A DNA stretch of 64,000 bases from Tellurirhabdus bombi (GCF_021484805.1 NZ_CP090557.1:3980001-4044000); one strand, 5' to 3'; positions 50,971-60,757 are shown, numbered from the stretch's first letter. Translations and numbers: made by a program. The notes: generated by a model from the sequence alone, not told the origin.

Positions 50971-51459
50971 TTACTCAACTATTTCAGCATCAGTCAGAAT
51001 ATAATTCAGTTCGTAAATATTATCGGCATTTAATTTCAGCGTTCCGTGAAACGTCCGGCGCTCATCGGTCTTAAATTTGCGTCCGCCTTTTTTAAATTTC
51101 AACGAAACAACTGATTCCGGACCTGCACCACCGCAAAAGAAACACGCACTAAACGGAAAAGCCGACAATACATACATGTTTGACTCCAGGTCAACCGGCA
51201 ATACGTAGCCAGTTAACTCAACCGGTTTGCCATTCAATTTCTGAACTCCCGGTCCAAAAGTTGGATAAAGCATGTAAACGGACTCTTCGGGATACCATTT
51301 CTTCTTAAAGGTAACATCCCGCAACATTTCCCACGACAACTTTACCGGTTCTGCGGCAACATTGCTTTTCGTGACAGGTATTTCAGGCCCAATAGCCGGG
51401 CGAAAGGCCATAGTCGTTACCAAGGCAAACAAAGTAGCAAGGCAAACAAGTTTTTTCAT
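50971..51459 (-). CDS. exported DUF3299 protein
   Basis: A 162-residue protein with a hydrophobic signal sequence (about 1-20). The DUF3299 core contains LNGKPVELTGYVLPVD (about 79-94) and SACFFCGGAGPES (about 110-122), with a conserved CxxC that may bind metal or form a disulfide. The family is often found near ABC-type or metal-related envelope genes, but its role is unknown and no such partner is adjacent here. Confidence 0.82.
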   Translation of the reverse strand: MKKLVCLATLFALVTTMAFRPAIGPEIPVTKSNVAAEPVKLSWEMLRDVTFKKKWYPEESVYMLYPTFGPGVQKLNGKPVELTGYVLPVDLESNMYVLSAFPFSACFFCGGAGPESVVSLKFKKGGRKFKTDERRTFHGTLKLNADNIYELNYILTDAEIVE

Positions 51460-51584
51460 AGCTGGCTTATCTTCAGGTTCCGTATACTCACAAATCTACG
51501 GTCTTTTCAAAAGCAAAACAACCAACGGTTTGGTTTGGTTCTAGTGCCCGTTTTTTTGCACCAAATGGCATTTTTCCAGTTATA

Positions 51585-53156
51585 TTGTGGTTTTTCCGCT
51601 ACCTTTACTTTGTGATCAATGCAGACAACGATAAACCTCTGTCTGAGCCTACGGATGTCTTAAAAGTGGAGGCTCCTCCCTCTACCCGTCGGTTCATACG
51701 GCTCTTTGCAGCTACCATTGCCATTGTAGCCATCTTACTAACTGTCGGTCAGATAGTTACACAGGTTGTCTTGCGCGATTTGGTCAACATGATTGAAATT
51801 ATCCGCAGTTCGGCCTGGCAGCGCCACCAAAGCCAGCAGCTTACCCGACAGGCCCTGCAATTGACCCAATCGTCGACCAAGGCGGATTATGATTCCAACC
51901 TGATTGAGTTTCGGAAAATCTACAATCAATTTCTTGAAACTCACCTCAACGCCCGGCAGGGAACATTACCGCATAGCGACATTTCGGTTGAGTATAGCGA
52001 CAGTGTTAATATGCGTTATCGCAGCCTTGTTCCTTACTTCTCGGCGCTTCAGAAAAATGCGCTGAGTTTGATTCATAAAGCGGAACAGGCCCCCGAACCC
52101 AAAAGCCTCAACCCTGAGCCCGAACTATCTGCACTTACCCAGTACGATGGCCCTTTCTTGCAGAAAGTGGATGAGGTAATCCAGCAAAGTAATCGCGAAA
52201 ATGCGCGCCGCATGGCAACGCTTAAGCAATTAAATTTATATCTGTACGTATTTACATTACTGGTGTTGGCGTTAGTCGGCTGGTTTATTATTCGACCGGC
52301 TATTTTGCGGTTGCAGCAAGCTATTCGGCAATTGATTGAAGCTGAGACAACTACGGCTATGGCAAACCGGAAACTGCTTTCGTTGAACCGTACCCTGAAA
52401 GAAACGCGGCAACAACTGTTTGACGCAACCCGGCAGCAGTATCAACAACAAATGGATGAACAAAAGCTGCGTACATCGTATTTGTTGGCGGGACAGGAAG
52501 AAGAACGCAAACGACTTTCCCGTGATTTACACGATGGCATTGGCCAAATGCTAACCGCCATCAAATTACAGATTGAAAGCCTGGAAACCAGTCTGAACGG
52601 CCCAAACAAGAAGGCTCAGAACATAGGCACACTCAAGGCACTGGTGACGCAGACTATCCAGGAAGCGCGGAACGTGTCGAACAACCTCATGCCCACGGTT
52701 TTGAGCGATTTCGGACTGATACCAGCGCTGGAAATGCTAGCTGATACCAACGCGCAGGACAGTCCAATTGAAGTTATTTTTCATACCACCTTGAATGATA
52801 TTCGGTTTGAGAAAAATCTTGAAATTGTCCTTTATCGAATTAGTCAGGAAGCGGTCAGCAATGCAATTCGGCACGCAAAACCGCATCAGATTACGATAGA
52901 ATTATTTGAAAAAGATAATTATCTGCATTTAATTGTCTGCGATGACGGAATCGGTTTCCGCGTTCAACGTTCATCGAAACCCCAGAGTGGTCGCCAATCC
53001 CAGGGCATTCATAACATGCAGGAGCGGGCCACCCTGATTAATGCAAAATTTAAATTGACATCGGCTCCCGACAAAGGAACCAGAGTGCAAGTTAGTATCC
53101 CTTTTAAACTCGCTTATCTTGAACATGAATACAATCAAACTGATGCTGGTCGATGA
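51585..53156 (+). CDS. NarL-type sensor histidine kinase
   Basis: Up to 523 residues. There is no ATG near the start; TTG 51585 or GTG 51612 are the candidates, both before the first membrane helix (about 37-60). A periplasmic domain (about 60-210), second helix (about 215-235), a coiled linker (HAMP-like, about 240-300), HisKA_3 dimerisation (EEERKRLSRDLHDGIGQ, His about 316) and HATPase_c domain (SQEAVSNAIRHAK; VCDDGIGF; GIHNMQERA) follow. The ligand sensed is unknown. Its 3' end overlaps the response-regulator gene by 32 bp, so they form a co-translated pair. Confidence 0.92.
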   Translation: MWFFRYLYFVINADNDKPLSEPTDVLKVEAPPSTRRFIRLFAATIAIVAILLTVGQIVTQVVLRDLVNMIEIIRSSAWQRHQSQQLTRQALQLTQSSTKADYDSNLIEFRKIYNQFLETHLNARQGTLPHSDISVEYSDSVNMRYRSLVPYFSALQKNALSLIHKAEQAPEPKSLNPEPELSALTQYDGPFLQKVDEVIQQSNRENARRMATLKQLNLYLYVFTLLVLALVGWFIIRPAILRLQQAIRQLIEAETTTAMANRKLLSLNRTLKETRQQLFDATRQQYQQQMDEQKLRTSYLLAGQEEERKRLSRDLHDGIGQMLTAIKLQIESLETSLNGPNKKAQNIGTLKALVTQTIQEARNVSNNLMPTVLSDFGLIPALEMLADTNAQDSPIEVIFHTTLNDIRFEKNLEIVLYRISQEAVSNAIRHAKPHQITIELFEKDNYLHLIVCDDGIGFRVQRSSKPQSGRQSQGIHNMQERATLINAKFKLTSAPDKGTRVQVSIPFKLAYLEHEYNQTDAGR

Positions 53157-53778
53157 CCATTCCATCGTTCGCAACGGTATTCGCTCTCTTCTTGAACAGG
53201 TTGATGATTTTGAAATCATTGACGAAGCAACCGACGGAGAAGAAGCTCTTGAAAAATTAAAAACGCACCAGCCTGATATCATTATGATGGATATATCCTT
53301 ACCGGGTATGTCAGGAATTCAGACAACGCAGGTTATCAGCCGGTTATACAAAAATGTACGGACACTCATGCTGTCCATGCACAACAATGAAGATTACATC
53401 ATGCGCTCGGTAGAAGCGGGCGCTTATGGATATATCCTAAAAGATTCTTCCAGTGATGAAATGATCAAGGCGCTGCAAACCATCCAAAGTGGGGAAAAAT
53501 ACTTTAGTTCACCCGTAGCCAACATCATTTTAAATGGCTATATGTCGCAGTTGAAGAAGACGGACAAAAACAGCCGCCTGCGCCGCTCGAAGCTTTCTAA
53601 AAAGGAAAAAGAAATTCTTCAATTTCTGGTAGATGGTATGAGCAGTCGGGAAATTGCCGAAAAACTGCAACTTTCCGTTCGGACTGTAGACAACCACCGC
53701 GCCAACATGATGCGTCGATTGCAGGTAAAGAATGCCGCTGAGTTAGTCAAAATGGCGGTGGAAGAGAAATTAATTTGA
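53125..53778 (+). CDS. NarL/FixJ-family response regulator
   Basis: A 217-residue transcription factor from ATG 53125. The receiver domain (about 1-120) has DD acid pocket LMLVDDHS, phospho-acceptor Asp in IIMMDISLPGMSG and Lys in YILKDSS. The LuxR-type helix-turn-helix (about 150-215) shows LSKKEKEILQFLVDGMSSREIAEKL and SVRTVDNHRANMMRRL. Cognate kinase is the overlapping upstream gene. Targets unknown; the downstream peroxiredoxin gene is a candidate by position only. Confidence 0.95.
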   Translation: MNTIKLMLVDDHSIVRNGIRSLLEQVDDFEIIDEATDGEEALEKLKTHQPDIIMMDISLPGMSGIQTTQVISRLYKNVRTLMLSMHNNEDYIMRSVEAGAYGYILKDSSSDEMIKALQTIQSGEKYFSSPVANIILNGYMSQLKKTDKNSRLRRSKLSKKEKEILQFLVDGMSSREIAEKLQLSVRTVDNHRANMMRRLQVKNAAELVKMAVEEKLI

Positions 53779-53949
53779 CATTATTGGCGGTATCTCTAAT
53801 TTTAAGCCGCATCACGGAATGATATTCCTCGTTTGATGGTTATTTTACTCAGTATAAAGTAGAACATCCGATGGCGGAATATCTTTTCCACTAAGGATAA
53901 TTCTAGTTAATTGATCGAATAAATAGCAAACACAAAACCTATCCAAATT

Positions 53950-54585
53950 ATGGCACTGCGATTAGGCGATGTTGCCCCGGACTTTACTGCTGAAACAACC
54001 GAGGGAACCATCAATTTTCACGAATGGCTGGGCAACTCCTGGGGAATGATTTTTTCCCACCCTGCTGACTTCACCCCGGTTTGTACCACAGAGTTAGGCC
54101 GTACGGCTCAACTAAAAGATGAGTTTGATAAACGCGGCGTAAAAGTTATTGCCGTGAGTGTTGATCCACTGGATTCGCATAACAAGTGGATTGGCGATAT
54201 TAATGAAACCCAGAAAACAACCGTTAATTTCCCCCTCATTGCCGATGAGAACCGGAAAGTGGCGGAGTTGTACGATATGATTCACCCCAATGCCAGCGAA
54301 AAAGCAACGGTTCGTTCGGTGTTCATTATCGGACCGGATAAGAAAATTAAGCTTACGCTGACTTACCCTGCATCAACAGGTCGTAACTTCTTTGAAATTC
54401 TGCGCGTCATTGATTCCTTGCAGCTAACGGCTAATTACCAGGTTGCTACCCCTGCTGATTGGCAGGAAGGAGATGACTGTATTGTTGTTCCGGCTGTTAG
54501 TACGGAAGATGCCATTCAGAAATTCCCGAAAGGCGTAAACGTAATCAAGCCTTACCTGCGCACCACGCCGCAACCGAATAAATAA
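53950..54585 (+). CDS. 1-Cys peroxiredoxin, Prx6 type
   Basis: A 211-residue cytosolic peroxidase reducing hydrogen peroxide and organic hydroperoxides. The peroxidatic Cys is C45 in DFTPVCTTELG with the partner Thr upstream and RSVFIIGPDKKIKL supplying the Arg. Length and C-terminal arm (DWQEGDDCIVVPAVS) match Prx6. A second Cys in GDDCIVV might act as a resolving or regulatory thiol. Transcribed alone between the regulator and a terminator. Confidence 0.94.
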   Translation: MALRLGDVAPDFTAETTEGTINFHEWLGNSWGMIFSHPADFTPVCTTELGRTAQLKDEFDKRGVKVIAVSVDPLDSHNKWIGDINETQKTTVNFPLIADENRKVAELYDMIHPNASEKATVRSVFIIGPDKKIKLTLTYPASTGRNFFEILRVIDSLQLTANYQVATPADWQEGDDCIVVPAVSTEDAIQKFPKGVNVIKPYLRTTPQPNK

Positions 54586-54603
54586 TCGGCGGTAAGGGTC
54601 ATA

Positions 54604-54638
54604 AAAAGGGAACGGCAGATTAGTCTCCGTTCCCTTTT
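54604..54638 (+). terminator. terminator of the peroxiredoxin gene
   Basis: A 12-bp stem (AAAAGGGAACGG with CCGTTCCCTTTT) plus an inner AGA/TCT pair; 18 bp past the stop. Confidence 0.85.
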
Positions 54639-54724
54639 CTATTTATAGATTAAATGATTGTTACAAAACATTTGCCTTTGACCTGCGGTTAACGATGTTG
54701 TATTTAAAACAAACACTAATCGTT

Positions 54725-55012
54725 ATGACAGCTTTGAAAGACAAGGTCAAGGACACCTTCGGCAAAGAATTTAATGACTCGCACGATGAAGGTATTGTTG
54801 CCAGAACCATTGAGGAACAAACGGCGAAATTACCTTCTGATATATTCCTATGGGCTTCGCTTGCTTCGATGGGCGCTTCGCTATTTTATAAGTTCCAGGA
54901 AGAAAATGATAAAGCACTTTTTGTTGGCCAATGGGCGGCACCTTTCCTCCTACTGGGTATTTACAACAAATTGGTAAAACTCGAAGGCTCCGACAAGTCG
55001 GACAAAGAGTAA
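54725..55012 (+). CDS. hypothetical small membrane-associated protein
   Basis: A 95-residue protein from ATG 54725 (MTALKDKVKDTFGKEFNDS). An ATG at 54695 would add ten residues (MLYLKQTLIV) and is less like a conserved start. The N-terminal half is charged and helical; two short hydrophobic segments (about 44-58 and 70-84) suggest membrane contact. Not recognised as a named family. Lies between terminators as a single gene. Confidence 0.72.
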   Translation: MTALKDKVKDTFGKEFNDSHDEGIVARTIEEQTAKLPSDIFLWASLASMGASLFYKFQEENDKALFVGQWAAPFLLLGIYNKLVKLEGSDKSDKE

Positions 55013-55034
55013 ACCGTAATAGTGCGCAATTTTT

Positions 55035-55060
55035 AACCCGGTTAACGCCGGGTTTTTTAT
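55035..55060 (+). terminator. terminator of the small membrane-protein gene
   Basis: A 7-bp GC-rich stem (AACCCGG with CCGGGTT), 6-base loop and T6 run. Confidence 0.75.
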
Positions 55061-55072
55061 TTTTGCCCCATC

Positions 55073-55849
55073 ATGGAGCGAATTATTCTTTTTTTGTACC
55101 GAACACGCAAAACGCTGGTTTTGCCGTTGCTCGCAATCGCTGTGCTATTTGGGCTCTGGTGGCTATTTCGGGAGGGCGAAGTACAAAAAAGAGAGTGGCA
55201 TTATATCCCCGACTTTGGCATTCGGGTGCCGACTGCCTATCCCATCCACGGCATTGACGTTTCGCACCACAACAAAAAAATCAATTGGCAAAAAGTACGG
55301 CGTATCCAAGCCAACGGCATCGGGCTTCAGTTTGTGTTTGTTAAAGCCACTGAAGGCGTCACGCTGGTGGATCGGCAGTTCAAAACCAACTGGCGCGAGG
55401 CAGGAAAAGCCGGGTTGAAACGGGGTGCCTACCATTTTTACCATCCTCGACGGGATGCCGAAAAGCAAGCCAAAAACTTTATTAAAACCGTTGATCTCGA
55501 CGCGGGTGACTTTGCGCCCGTTCTGGATTTTGAGATTGATTGGAATGTTAATTCGGAGAAGCTTATTGCTGACTTACAGCTTTGGCTTAACCTGGTTGAA
55601 AACCATTATGGCGTTAAACCCATTATTTATACCAATCGGCACTTCTACCGGCGTTATATTGCCGGAAATTTCGATGACTATCCACTCTGGCTGGCTGATT
55701 ATACGAAAGAACATCTGGACGATTACCAAACTGAACGACTTTATTTCTGGCAACACAATAAAGGCGGCTCAGTGAGCGGTATCCGCGGTCAGGTAGATTT
55801 TAACGTTTTTCTATTTGACTCGACCCGGGTACAGGAAGTATGCCTTTGA
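55073..55849 (+). CDS. GH25-family lysozyme, membrane-anchored
   Basis: A 258-residue muramidase. A basic N-terminus then one transmembrane segment (about 15-33) anchors it. The GH25 barrel (about 58-258) has HGIDVSHHNKKINW (catalytic Asp), VFVKATEGVTLVD, GAYHFYHPRRDAEKQA and FAPVLDFEID (Asp and Glu catalytic pair) and IYTNRHFY. Expected to cut beta-1,4 MurNAc-GlcNAc bonds in peptidoglycan. Only 30 bp separate it from pgi, so they may be co-transcribed. Confidence 0.92.
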   Translation: MERIILFLYRTRKTLVLPLLAIAVLFGLWWLFREGEVQKREWHYIPDFGIRVPTAYPIHGIDVSHHNKKINWQKVRRIQANGIGLQFVFVKATEGVTLVDRQFKTNWREAGKAGLKRGAYHFYHPRRDAEKQAKNFIKTVDLDAGDFAPVLDFEIDWNVNSEKLIADLQLWLNLVENHYGVKPIIYTNRHFYRRYIAGNFDDYPLWLADYTKEHLDDYQTERLYFWQHNKGGSVSGIRGQVDFNVFLFDSTRVQEVCL

Positions 55850-55879
55850 CTTTATTCTTAAAAATCGTAGATCGCAACT

Positions 55880-57532
55880 ATGTTAACCAACTACTCGTTT
55901 GCTCAGCTTCCGGCTTACCTGCAACTTCAGGAGCACTTCCAACACCTGAAAGATCGCCATATCAAAGATCTGTTTTCGGACAATCCAGATCGGTTTAGCC
56001 AATTTTCGCTTCGTTTTGAAGACATGCTGGTCGATTTCTCCAAGAACCGCATCACTGCCGAAACACTGGAGCTACTTCGCGCACTGGCTGGACAAGCTGG
56101 CTTACACGAAGCCACTGAAAAGATGTTTACGGGCGACAAAATTAACGCTACGGAGAATCGATCCGTACTCCATGTTGCCCTGCGAAATCGGTCTAACGAG
56201 CCAATTTTGTCCGACGGTCGGGATGTCATGCCCGAAGTAAATGAGGTGCTTGACAAGATGAAAGGTTTTTCGGAGCGCATCATTTCCGGCGATTGGAAAG
56301 GGTATTCCGGCAAAGCCATTACGGATATTGTCAACATCGGCATTGGGGGTTCTGACCTCGGCCCGGTGATGGTCACAGAAGCGCTGAAGCCTTACGCCAA
56401 GCCTAATCTGAACGTTCATTTTGTTTCAAACGTCGATGGGGTACATATTTACGAAACCCTGCAAACGGTCGATCCGGAAACGACGCTCTTCATGATCGCT
56501 TCGAAGACGTTTACCACGCAGGAAACCATGGCAAACGCCCATTCAGCGCGGCAATGGCTTATTGATAAAGCAGGTGACGAAAGTGCTGTTGCAAAACATT
56601 TTGTGGCCATTTCGACGAACAAATCTGAGGTAGAGAAATTCGGTATCGATGCCGATAATATGTTCGTTTTTTGGGACTGGGTAGGCGGTCGCTATTCGCT
56701 CTGGTCGGCCATTGGTCTTTCGATTGTTTGCTACCTCGGTTTCGAGAACTTTGAGCAGCTACTCGCTGGTGCCCACGAAATGGATAACCACTTTCGGCAC
56801 GCCTCTTTCGAAGAAAACATTCCGGTAACGCTGGCACTTCTGGGTATCTGGTACAATAATTTTTTCGGCGCCGAATCAGAAGCCATTCTGCCTTACGATC
56901 AATACATGCACCGTTTTGCCGCCTATTTCCAGCAAGGTGACATGGAAAGCAATGGCAAATCCGTAGATCGGAACGGGCAGCCTGTTGATTACCAAACTGG
57001 GCCAATCATTTGGGGAGAACCCGGCACAAACGGCCAACATGCCTTTTACCAGCTGATTCACCAGGGTACAAAGTTGATTCCCTGCGACTTTATAGCTCCC
57101 GCCATTAGCCACCGGCCACTAAGCAATCACCACCAAATGCTGCTGTCTAACTTTTTTGCCCAGACGGAAGCCCTAATGAATGGTAAAACGCGGCACGAAG
57201 TTGAAGAAGAGTTGCGGAAAGCAGGAAAAAACGAAGAAGAAATCACTTTCCTGACTCCATTTAAGGCCTTTTCGGGCAATCGACCTACTAACTCCATCTT
57301 GGTGCGGCAGATAACGCCACGCTCACTGGGTAGTCTGATTGCCATGTACGAACATAAAATTTTCGCGCAGGGCATTATCTGGAATATTTTCAGTTTCGAC
57401 CAGTGGGGCGTAGAACTTGGCAAGCAGCTAGCCAATCGGATTTTACCCGAACTCGCTGACGATGAGCCAATCGATTCGCACGATAGCTCTACCAATGGGC
57501 TAATCAATGCCTACAAAGCGATGCGGAAATAA
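55880..57532 (+). CDS. pgi: glucose-6-phosphate isomerase
   Basis: A 550-residue cytosolic enzyme interconverting glucose 6-phosphate and fructose 6-phosphate. Signatures: [20 protein letters not shown], the G-6-P site [13 protein letters not shown] (about 271-283), catalytic Glu in GESNGKS-like [12 protein letters not shown] (about 357-368), and [17 protein letters not shown] near the C-terminus. Length is normal for the long bacterial/eukaryotic form. Closed by a perfect palindromic terminator. Confidence 0.97.
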   Translation: MLTNYSFAQLPAYLQLQEHFQHLKDRHIKDLFSDNPDRFSQFSLRFEDMLVDFSKNRITAETLELLRALAGQAGLHEATEKMFTGDKINATENRSVLHVALRNRSNEPILSDGRDVMPEVNEVLDKMKGFSERIISGDWKGYSGKAITDIVNIGIGGSDLGPVMVTEALKPYAKPNLNVHFVSNVDGVHIYETLQTVDPETTLFMIASKTFTTQETMANAHSARQWLIDKAGDESAVAKHFVAISTNKSEVEKFGIDADNMFVFWDWVGGRYSLWSAIGLSIVCYLGFENFEQLLAGAHEMDNHFRHASFEENIPVTLALLGIWYNNFFGAESEAILPYDQYMHRFAAYFQQGDMESNGKSVDRNGQPVDYQTGPIIWGEPGTNGQHAFYQLIHQGTKLIPCDFIAPAISHRPLSNHHQMLLSNFFAQTEALMNGKTRHEVEEELRKAGKNEEEITFLTPFKAFSGNRPTNSILVRQITPRSLGSLIAMYEHKIFAQGIIWNIFSFDQWGVELGKQLANRILPELADDEPIDSHDSSTNGLINAYKAMRK

Positions 57533-57555
57533 CTCATAGATAACTTATTTTATCC

Positions 57556-57590
57556 AAAAGGGGAAGAATTAATTCTTCCCCTTTTTTTAT
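57556..57590 (+). terminator. terminator of pgi
   Basis: A perfect 30-base palindrome (AAAAGGGGAAGAATT and complement) ending in T7, 24 bp past the stop. Confidence 0.9.
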
Positions 57591-57664
57591 GGATTGTTGA
57601 CAAACGGCCACTTCCAACGTCATAGAATAAAGCATTCACTATTCTATCTTAAAACCATATCACG

Positions 57665-58366
57665 ATGAAACTGTACGTTGGAATTGCAAGTGCCTTGTTA
57701 GTAACCCATGTAGCCGTAGCTCAATCAGATTCTTGGACCTTGGAGCACACATCTTCGTCTAGAGTGACCTTTACTCAAACCCATCATCCTGAAGTAACTT
57801 CATCCCGAACGGCGGAGAAAGCCAACTATAAAAACTTTACAGTAGGGATCTACGCGGGTGTTAATTCGACTCGTTTTAAAAGCGAAGAAAGTCTTGATAA
57901 AAATAATTTAAAGGGTCGCTTAGGGTACCAACTTGGTATCTTCACCCGGTTCGGCGGACGGCTATATGGACAGATTGGTGCAGAATATTTAGCTTCTTCT
58001 TCAAATTTTTTCACGCAGGGAGACGGATCAACGATTTCTGATATAAAGGATAAAATCGACCTGAAATACATTCAGATTCCCGCCTTGATCGGTTTCAAAT
58101 TGCTTCAATCCCAACGCGGGACGTCGGCTATCCGATTGGCTGGAGGCGCAGAATTTACGCATCAACTAGACGTAAATAATAATAAATTTAATTTTGAGAA
58201 GGAAAATTTTAATAACTCAACGCTCAACGCGTTGGCTAACCTTGGTTTTGATATTGGCCTGTTTACAATCGACCTGACTTATCATCATGGATTTGCTGAT
58301 GTTTTAAAAAATCAGAATTCTGCCAAACGCCGGATGGCTAGTGCAAGCGTAGGATTCAAGTTTTAA
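57665..58366 (+). CDS. outer-membrane beta-barrel protein (PorT-like), first paralogue
   Basis: A 233-residue protein with a signal peptide (about 1-19, AVAQS). After a short Ser/Thr-rich stretch (about 20-55), an eight-strand-type barrel follows: NFTVGIYAGVNSTRF, GRLGYQLGIFTRFGG, GRLYGQIGAEYLASSSNFF and a C-terminal VGFKF. It is clearly paralogous to the next gene. Function unknown; related barrels include PorT/PG1058-type proteins. A terminator separates the two genes. Confidence 0.85.
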   Translation: MKLYVGIASALLVTHVAVAQSDSWTLEHTSSSRVTFTQTHHPEVTSSRTAEKANYKNFTVGIYAGVNSTRFKSEESLDKNNLKGRLGYQLGIFTRFGGRLYGQIGAEYLASSSNFFTQGDGSTISDIKDKIDLKYIQIPALIGFKLLQSQRGTSAIRLAGGAEFTHQLDVNNNKFNFEKENFNNSTLNALANLGFDIGLFTIDLTYHHGFADVLKNQNSAKRRMASASVGFKF

Positions 58367-58393
58367 ACATTCCTAAAATTAAGCTGTTATTAG

Positions 58394-58424
58394 AGGTGTA
58401 TGAGTGATCATGCACCTTTTTTTA
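58394..58424 (+). terminator. terminator between the two beta-barrel paralogues
   Basis: A 10-bp stem with one G-T pair (AGGTGTATGA with TCATGCACCT), a 4-base loop and T7. It overlaps the first codons of a longer frame from 58400, which supports the later start of the second paralogue. Confidence 0.75.
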
Positions 58425-58441
58425 TTACACTTAAAAACGTT

Positions 58442-59317
58442 ATGAACATGAAACGCAGTAGTACTTTGCTTGCCCTGTGCTTGATAGGTTCGTGGAGCGC
58501 ATTCGCCCAGACAAGCACGTCTTACTCATCTGATACGTCTCGGACCAACACGACGGATCCATCAAGAACCGGCACGACCTCAACGTACACAACTACACCA
58601 ACGGAGCCGACTAATACAAGCACAAGTTCGCCCTACACGTCCGGTACATCCAACTATTCGAGCTCAACGACACCGATGAGCACCACTTCCAGCACAAGCA
58701 CTTATTCGTCTACTACTGGCACCTCTTCTTATGACCAGGGTTACCGCGAAGGCCGTGCTTCACGCCCAAGAGCCGAAAAAGCTTACAAAGCGTTCACGGG
58801 TGGTTTCTACGTAGGTGCTAACACAACTCGTTATCGGGGTGAAGATGTTGATGGAGATAACCTGTCAGGTCGTTTAGGCTATCAGGCTGGTGTTTTTGTA
58901 CGCGGTGGTGGTCGTATTTACGGCCAAATCGGGGCTGAATACTTTGCTTCCAGCTCAAATTATTTCCGGGAAGGTGATGGTTCTTCACTACAGGACATTA
59001 CGGAGCGTATCAATGTAAAATGGTTGCAGATTCCGGTTTATCTTGGTGTTAAACTGGTTGAGTCTGACCGTGGTATTTCGGCCATTCGTTTGGCCGTTGG
59101 TGCTGAGTATGCGAACCGCCTAAGCTCAAGCAGCAGCGTTAGTGTAAACGAAGCAGAGATAAAAAGCGGTGCCTTCTTAGGTTTGGCTAATCTTGGTTTC
59201 GATATCGGTCCCCTGCTGATTGACCTCGTATATCACCATGGATTCTCAGGCGCTGTACGTGGCTTCAACGACTCACAACGTCGTTCGCTGGGTGTAAACG
59301 TCGGATTTAAATTCTAA
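58442..59317 (+). CDS. outer-membrane beta-barrel protein, second paralogue with Ser/Thr-rich insert
   Basis: About 291 residues from ATG 58442 (MNMKRSSTLL); the next Met two codons on is also possible. The signal peptide ends near AFAQ. Residues about 22-105 are a low-complexity Ser/Thr/Pro region (TSTSYSSDTSRTN, TTPTEPTNTST), much longer than in the first paralogue. The barrel then repeats the sister gene: FTGGFYVGANTTRYRGE, GRIYGQIGAEYFASSSNYF, GVNVGFKF end. The insert may be an exposed, possibly glycosylated linker. Function unknown. Confidence 0.83.
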   Translation: MNMKRSSTLLALCLIGSWSAFAQTSTSYSSDTSRTNTTDPSRTGTTSTYTTTPTEPTNTSTSSPYTSGTSNYSSSTTPMSTTSSTSTYSSTTGTSSYDQGYREGRASRPRAEKAYKAFTGGFYVGANTTRYRGEDVDGDNLSGRLGYQAGVFVRGGGRIYGQIGAEYFASSSNYFREGDGSSLQDITERINVKWLQIPVYLGVKLVESDRGISAIRLAVGAEYANRLSSSSSVSVNEAEIKSGAFLGLANLGFDIGPLLIDLVYHHGFSGAVRGFNDSQRRSLGVNVGFKF

Positions 59318-59334
59318 GAGTACCCACTCTTAAT

Positions 59335-59366
59335 AAAAAAGCAGCTTCCAACGAAGCTGCTTTTTT
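59335..59366. terminator. terminator shared by the second paralogue and hisS
   Basis: A 14-bp stem (AAAAAAGCAGCTTC with GAAGCTGCTTTTTT), loop CAAC, between convergent genes; A and T runs allow use in both directions. Confidence 0.88.
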
Positions 59367-59391
59367 ATTTTATAGTATACTAGCGCTGCGT

Positions 59392-60753
59392 TCACTGAAC
59401 TTCAGTTACAATAGCCTCAACAGACAGCTTTTTCTGTTCACCAGTGACCATGCTTTTGAGCGTTAGCAGGCCCGTCTGCATTTCCTCTGACCCAATGAGA
59501 ACAACATACGGAATGTATTTCTGATTGGCGTAATCCAGTTGTTTCTTCAGCTTTGCCGAATCTGGGTAGGCTTCCGCAGCAATGTCTTTTTCGCGCAGTT
59601 TAGTCAACAGCGGCAACCCGACTGCCTTTGCTTCCGGGTCCATGTGAATGACTAAAACGCGCGTTGATTGCAGTTGCGTATCTGGGAAAAGTCCTAGCTC
59701 TTCCATTACATCGTAAATTCGGTCAACACCCAGTGAAATTCCAACGCCCGACAATCCCGGCATACCAAACGTACCCGTCAGGTTGTCGTAACGCCCTCCC
59801 CCGCTGATTGAACCAATCTGCACCCCATTTGCTTTCACTTCGAAAATTGCCCCCGTATAATACGAAAGTCCTCGGGCCAACGTCACGTCAAACTGCATTT
59901 GCGGCGCTTGTAATCCGTATTGTTCTACTAGCTGCCACACTTCTTCCAATTCAGCTAATCCTTTCTGGGCAATTTCTGAATCCGCCAGCCACGTTTTTAG
60001 CTGCGCGAAAGCTGCTTTTGTTTCGTTGGGGAAATTGAACATGGGCTCCAGACGGTTAATGGCCTCGTCTGAGAAACCTCGTTGGCGCAGCTCTTCTACA
60101 ACGGCCTCTTTCCCGATTTTATCCAGTTTATCGATGGCAACCGCCAGTGTGCTTTCCTGCCCGGATTCACCAATGAATTCAGCAATACCGGTTAGAATCT
60201 TCCGATTATTGATCTTTACTGTAAAATGCTGAATACCCAGGTTGCGGAGTGCTTCATGCAGCATGAGCACAATTTCCGCTTCACACAAGAGCGATTCCGT
60301 ACCTACCACGTCGGCGTCGCATTGCACGAACTCCCGATAGCGGCCTTTCTGGGGCCGGTCTGCGCGCCACACAGGTTGAATCTGGTAACGCTTGAAAGGC
60401 ATCGTCAACGCGTGGCGGTTCATTACTACGTAACGGGCGAAAGGCACTGTGAGATCGTACCGAAGTCCTTTTTCCGCAATTTTAAGCGTTAGTTTTTTTG
60501 AGCCTTCCTCTAAATCTGCTGGAGTTACTTTCCCGGCGAAATCACCTGAATTCAGAATTTTAAAGAGAAGCTGATCTCCTTCCTCACCGTATTTACCCAT
60601 CAAGACGGACAGGTTTTCGAGGGTAGGCGTTTCGAGTGGCTGAAATCCATAACGCCGGAATGTCTGCCGGATGGTATCCAGCAGGAACATGCGCTTGCTC
60701 ATTTGCTCCGGGCCAAAATCACGGGTGCCACGAGGTACACTTGGTTTTTGCAT
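59392..60753 (-). CDS. hisS: histidyl-tRNA synthetase
   Basis: A 453-residue class II synthetase charging tRNA-His. Motif 1 region PRGTRDFGPEQM and YGFQPLETPTLE; motif 2 RYQIQPVWRADRPQKGRYREF (about 122-142); histidine A box ARGLSYYTGAIFEV (about 293-306); motif 3 GVGISLGVDRI. The anticodon-binding domain occupies about 360-453. A TATTTTTG box lies 5 bases before the ATG, so the mRNA may be leaderless. Confidence 0.96.
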   Translation of the reverse strand: MQKPSVPRGTRDFGPEQMSKRMFLLDTIRQTFRRYGFQPLETPTLENLSVLMGKYGEEGDQLLFKILNSGDFAGKVTPADLEEGSKKLTLKIAEKGLRYDLTVPFARYVVMNRHALTMPFKRYQIQPVWRADRPQKGRYREFVQCDADVVGTESLLCEAEIVLMLHEALRNLGIQHFTVKINNRKILTGIAEFIGESGQESTLAVAIDKLDKIGKEAVVEELRQRGFSDEAINRLEPMFNFPNETKAAFAQLKTWLADSEIAQKGLAELEEVWQLVEQYGLQAPQMQFDVTLARGLSYYTGAIFEVKANGVQIGSISGGGRYDNLTGTFGMPGLSGVGISLGVDRIYDVMEELGLFPDTQLQSTRVLVIHMDPEAKAVGLPLLTKLREKDIAAEAYPDSAKLKKQLDYANQKYIPYVVLIGSEEMQTGLLTLKSMVTGEQKKLSVEAIVTEVQ

Positions 60754-60757
60754 GCTG

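Noticed and set aside
55058-55065. TATTTTTG box before the GH25 lysozyme gene
   Set aside because: It falls inside the T run of the preceding terminator, where such a match is expected by chance.
58400-58441. Earlier start of the second beta-barrel paralogue
   Set aside because: It lies inside a T-tailed hairpin that terminates the upstream gene, and it would precede the signal peptide with polar residues.
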